Shown here piece by piece: positions 21,889-22,558 of a DNA stretch of 22,558 bases. This DNA is from CAUZFZ01 sp963579025. GTDB taxonomy: Bacteria; Planctomycetota; Planctomycetia; Planctomycetales; Planctomycetaceae. The notes under the pieces were generated by a model. It made no database searches. It saw nothing but the letters and a program-made list of their open reading frames with translations, and was not told the origin of the DNA. The first letter of the stretch is position 1. Each line of letters begins with the position of its first letter. The translations under genes and the position numbers were made by a program. The DNA lies in assembly GCA_963579025.1 (NCBI GenBank), contig CAUZFZ010000165.1:1-22558 (forward strand). Direction: 5' to 3'.

Positions 21889-22452
21889 GTGAAAAACACG
21901 CCCCATAACAGAAAGAGACTCATTAGTAAGACGTTAGTCGTCATACCATTGCTCATCCTTGTGTGCTGCGCTGACTCCCCGTTAGCTAACAGTGCGGACC
22001 TCGACTTGGACTGGAATTGCGTGTCGGATGGATTGTACGCACAGAGCGATTGCGTGTTGGATGGATTGTACACTCAGAGCGATTGCGCGAGGCAGCAGGC
22101 TGTAGCATCATTGGTGATCTGCCTCGAAGAGGGGATGTCGGGAACACTGCAGTCACTTCTTCGTGAAATAGTCGTCGACTCTGGTGAGGCAACCGTTGTG
22201 CGCATAGCCGCGCTGTCGGTACTGTCCGAGAGTAGCCGCGTAGATGGTATCATGAAGGCCTTGGAAGAGATTGCACTGTGTCCTTCAGAAGCTCCAGAAA
22301 TGCGATGCGCGTCGTTGATGGTCATGTGCGGGCAAGGGGAATCATTGGATCGCAAGAGAAAGTCACAAACTGTATCCAGTCTTGCGCAGTGCGTCACAGA
22401 AGACCTCTCCGTAAGGGTGTGTGCGGTTTCTTTAGGCGTCGTTCGTAAATAA
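21889..22452 (+). CDS. Secreted HEAT-like hypothetical protein (187 aa)
   Basis: No specific family recognised. I take the GTG at 21889 (good AAGGGA upstream) rather than the ATG at 21859. The N-terminus is basic then hydrophobic (LISKTLVVIPLLILVCCADS), with likely cleavage near LANSA; a lipobox is imperfect because Cys precedes the candidate Cys. After a short acidic stretch come two tandem copies of an 11-residue unit (CVSDGLYAQSD, CVLDGLYTQSD). Then Ala/Leu/Val-rich helices follow with HEAT-like rhythm (VVRIAALSVLSESSRVDGIM, APEMRCASLMVMCG, LSVRVCAVSLGVV). The mature protein is Cys-rich. Codon use is visibly more AT-leaning than the rest of the window (TTA, GTA and AGT codons), suggesting foreign origin. 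Confidence 0.6.
   Translation: MKNTPHNRKRLISKTLVVIPLLILVCCADSPLANSADLDLDWNCVSDGLYAQSDCVLDGLYTQSDCARQQAVASLVICLEEGMSGTLQSLLREIVVDSGEATVVRIAALSVLSESSRVDGIMKALEEIALCPSEAPEMRCASLMVMCGQGESLDRKRKSQTVSSLAQCVTEDLSVRVCAVSLGVVRK
22018..22083 (+). repeat. 33-nt in-frame tandem duplication
   Basis: Copies 22018-22050 and 22051-22083 differ at three positions and encode the two 11-residue Cys-containing units of the HEAT-like protein. The third Cys (TGC at 22084) begins a partial third unit. Confidence 0.85.
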
Positions 22453-22485
22453 ACTACCTAATTGGCATTGACCTTCTGCATTGAG

Positions 22486-22519
22486 TTGTTGCAAACTGTT
22501 TATATGCCGGATGCAACAA
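22486..22519. other. 8-bp inverted repeat near the right edge
   Basis: TTGTTGCA (22486-22493) and TGCAACAA (22512-22519) are perfect reverse complements around an 18-nt spacer, 33 nt past the previous stop. It may be a weak terminator, an operator or part of an insertion-sequence end. Confidence 0.35.
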
Positions 22520-22558
22520 TGGTCGATGGAATCCGATCGAAATACCACGCGCTCGTTA
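22504..22558 (+). CDS. Start of a reading frame, possibly a transposase (3' partial)
   Basis: From the ATG at 22504 (or 22519) the frame stays open to the window end, giving MPDATMVDGIRSKYHALV. The MVD-x-IRSKY-x-AL pattern reminds me of the N-terminus of ISAzo13-type transposases, but 18 residues are too few to be sure. No Shine-Dalgarno is visible. Confidence 0.25.
   Translation, partial: MPDATMVDGIRSKYHALV

Noticed and set aside
1..22558. CRISPR array, tRNA or rRNA genes
   Set aside because: No regularly spaced direct repeats with unique spacers and no recognisable tRNA or rRNA motifs were seen.

Overview
The window looks like planctomycete chromosome. It is GC-rich, many starts have weak Shine-Dalgarno sequences, and it combines secreted amidohydrolase, beta-helix and FG-GAP/ASPIC-UnbV proteins with housekeeping genes (rnc, mutL). 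Nearly every long intergenic gap holds a different palindromic repeat. The taxonomic call is an inference from gene content and repeat style; there is no rRNA gene or other marker in the window.

Layout. 1-1522: 3' part of a large MscS-type mechanosensitive channel. 1727-3099: four small plus-strand genes; only the third, a BON-domain protein, is recognisable. 3289-4971: exported D-aminoacylase-type amidohydrolase, convergent with the next block. 10649-5010 (minus): orphan RND efflux permease, ROK-family sugar kinase, ribonuclease III, with a large palindromic repeat between the RND and ROK genes. 10956-16818 (plus): a 1242-residue membrane-anchored TPR / FG-GAP / ASPIC-UnbV protein, then a 627-residue lipoprotein built from five copies of a ~112-residue unit. 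16905-17163: two abutting MITE-like elements. 19077-17161 (minus): D-2-hydroxyacid dehydrogenase, a foldable 86-nt intergenic element, then a secreted parallel beta-helix protein whose stop codon lies in the end of the second MITE. 19078-19624: divergent region with two palindromes. 19625-21709: mutL with the endonuclease motif. 21889-22452: a secreted HEAT-like protein of different base composition. The right edge opens a reading frame that may be a transposase start.

Most genes do not form one pathway. The links I can argue for are the RND-ROK-rnc co-directional block, the two large envelope-directed proteins at 10956-16818, and the dehydrogenase/beta-helix pair flanking a structured spacer. 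I found no convincing new multi-gene system. The best leads are the five-repeat lipoprotein, the structured spacer at 18040-18125, the MITE pair that defines a gene's end, and active-site or metal-site substitutions in RNase III, the ROK kinase and the amidohydrolase. No tRNA, rRNA or CRISPR array was seen.
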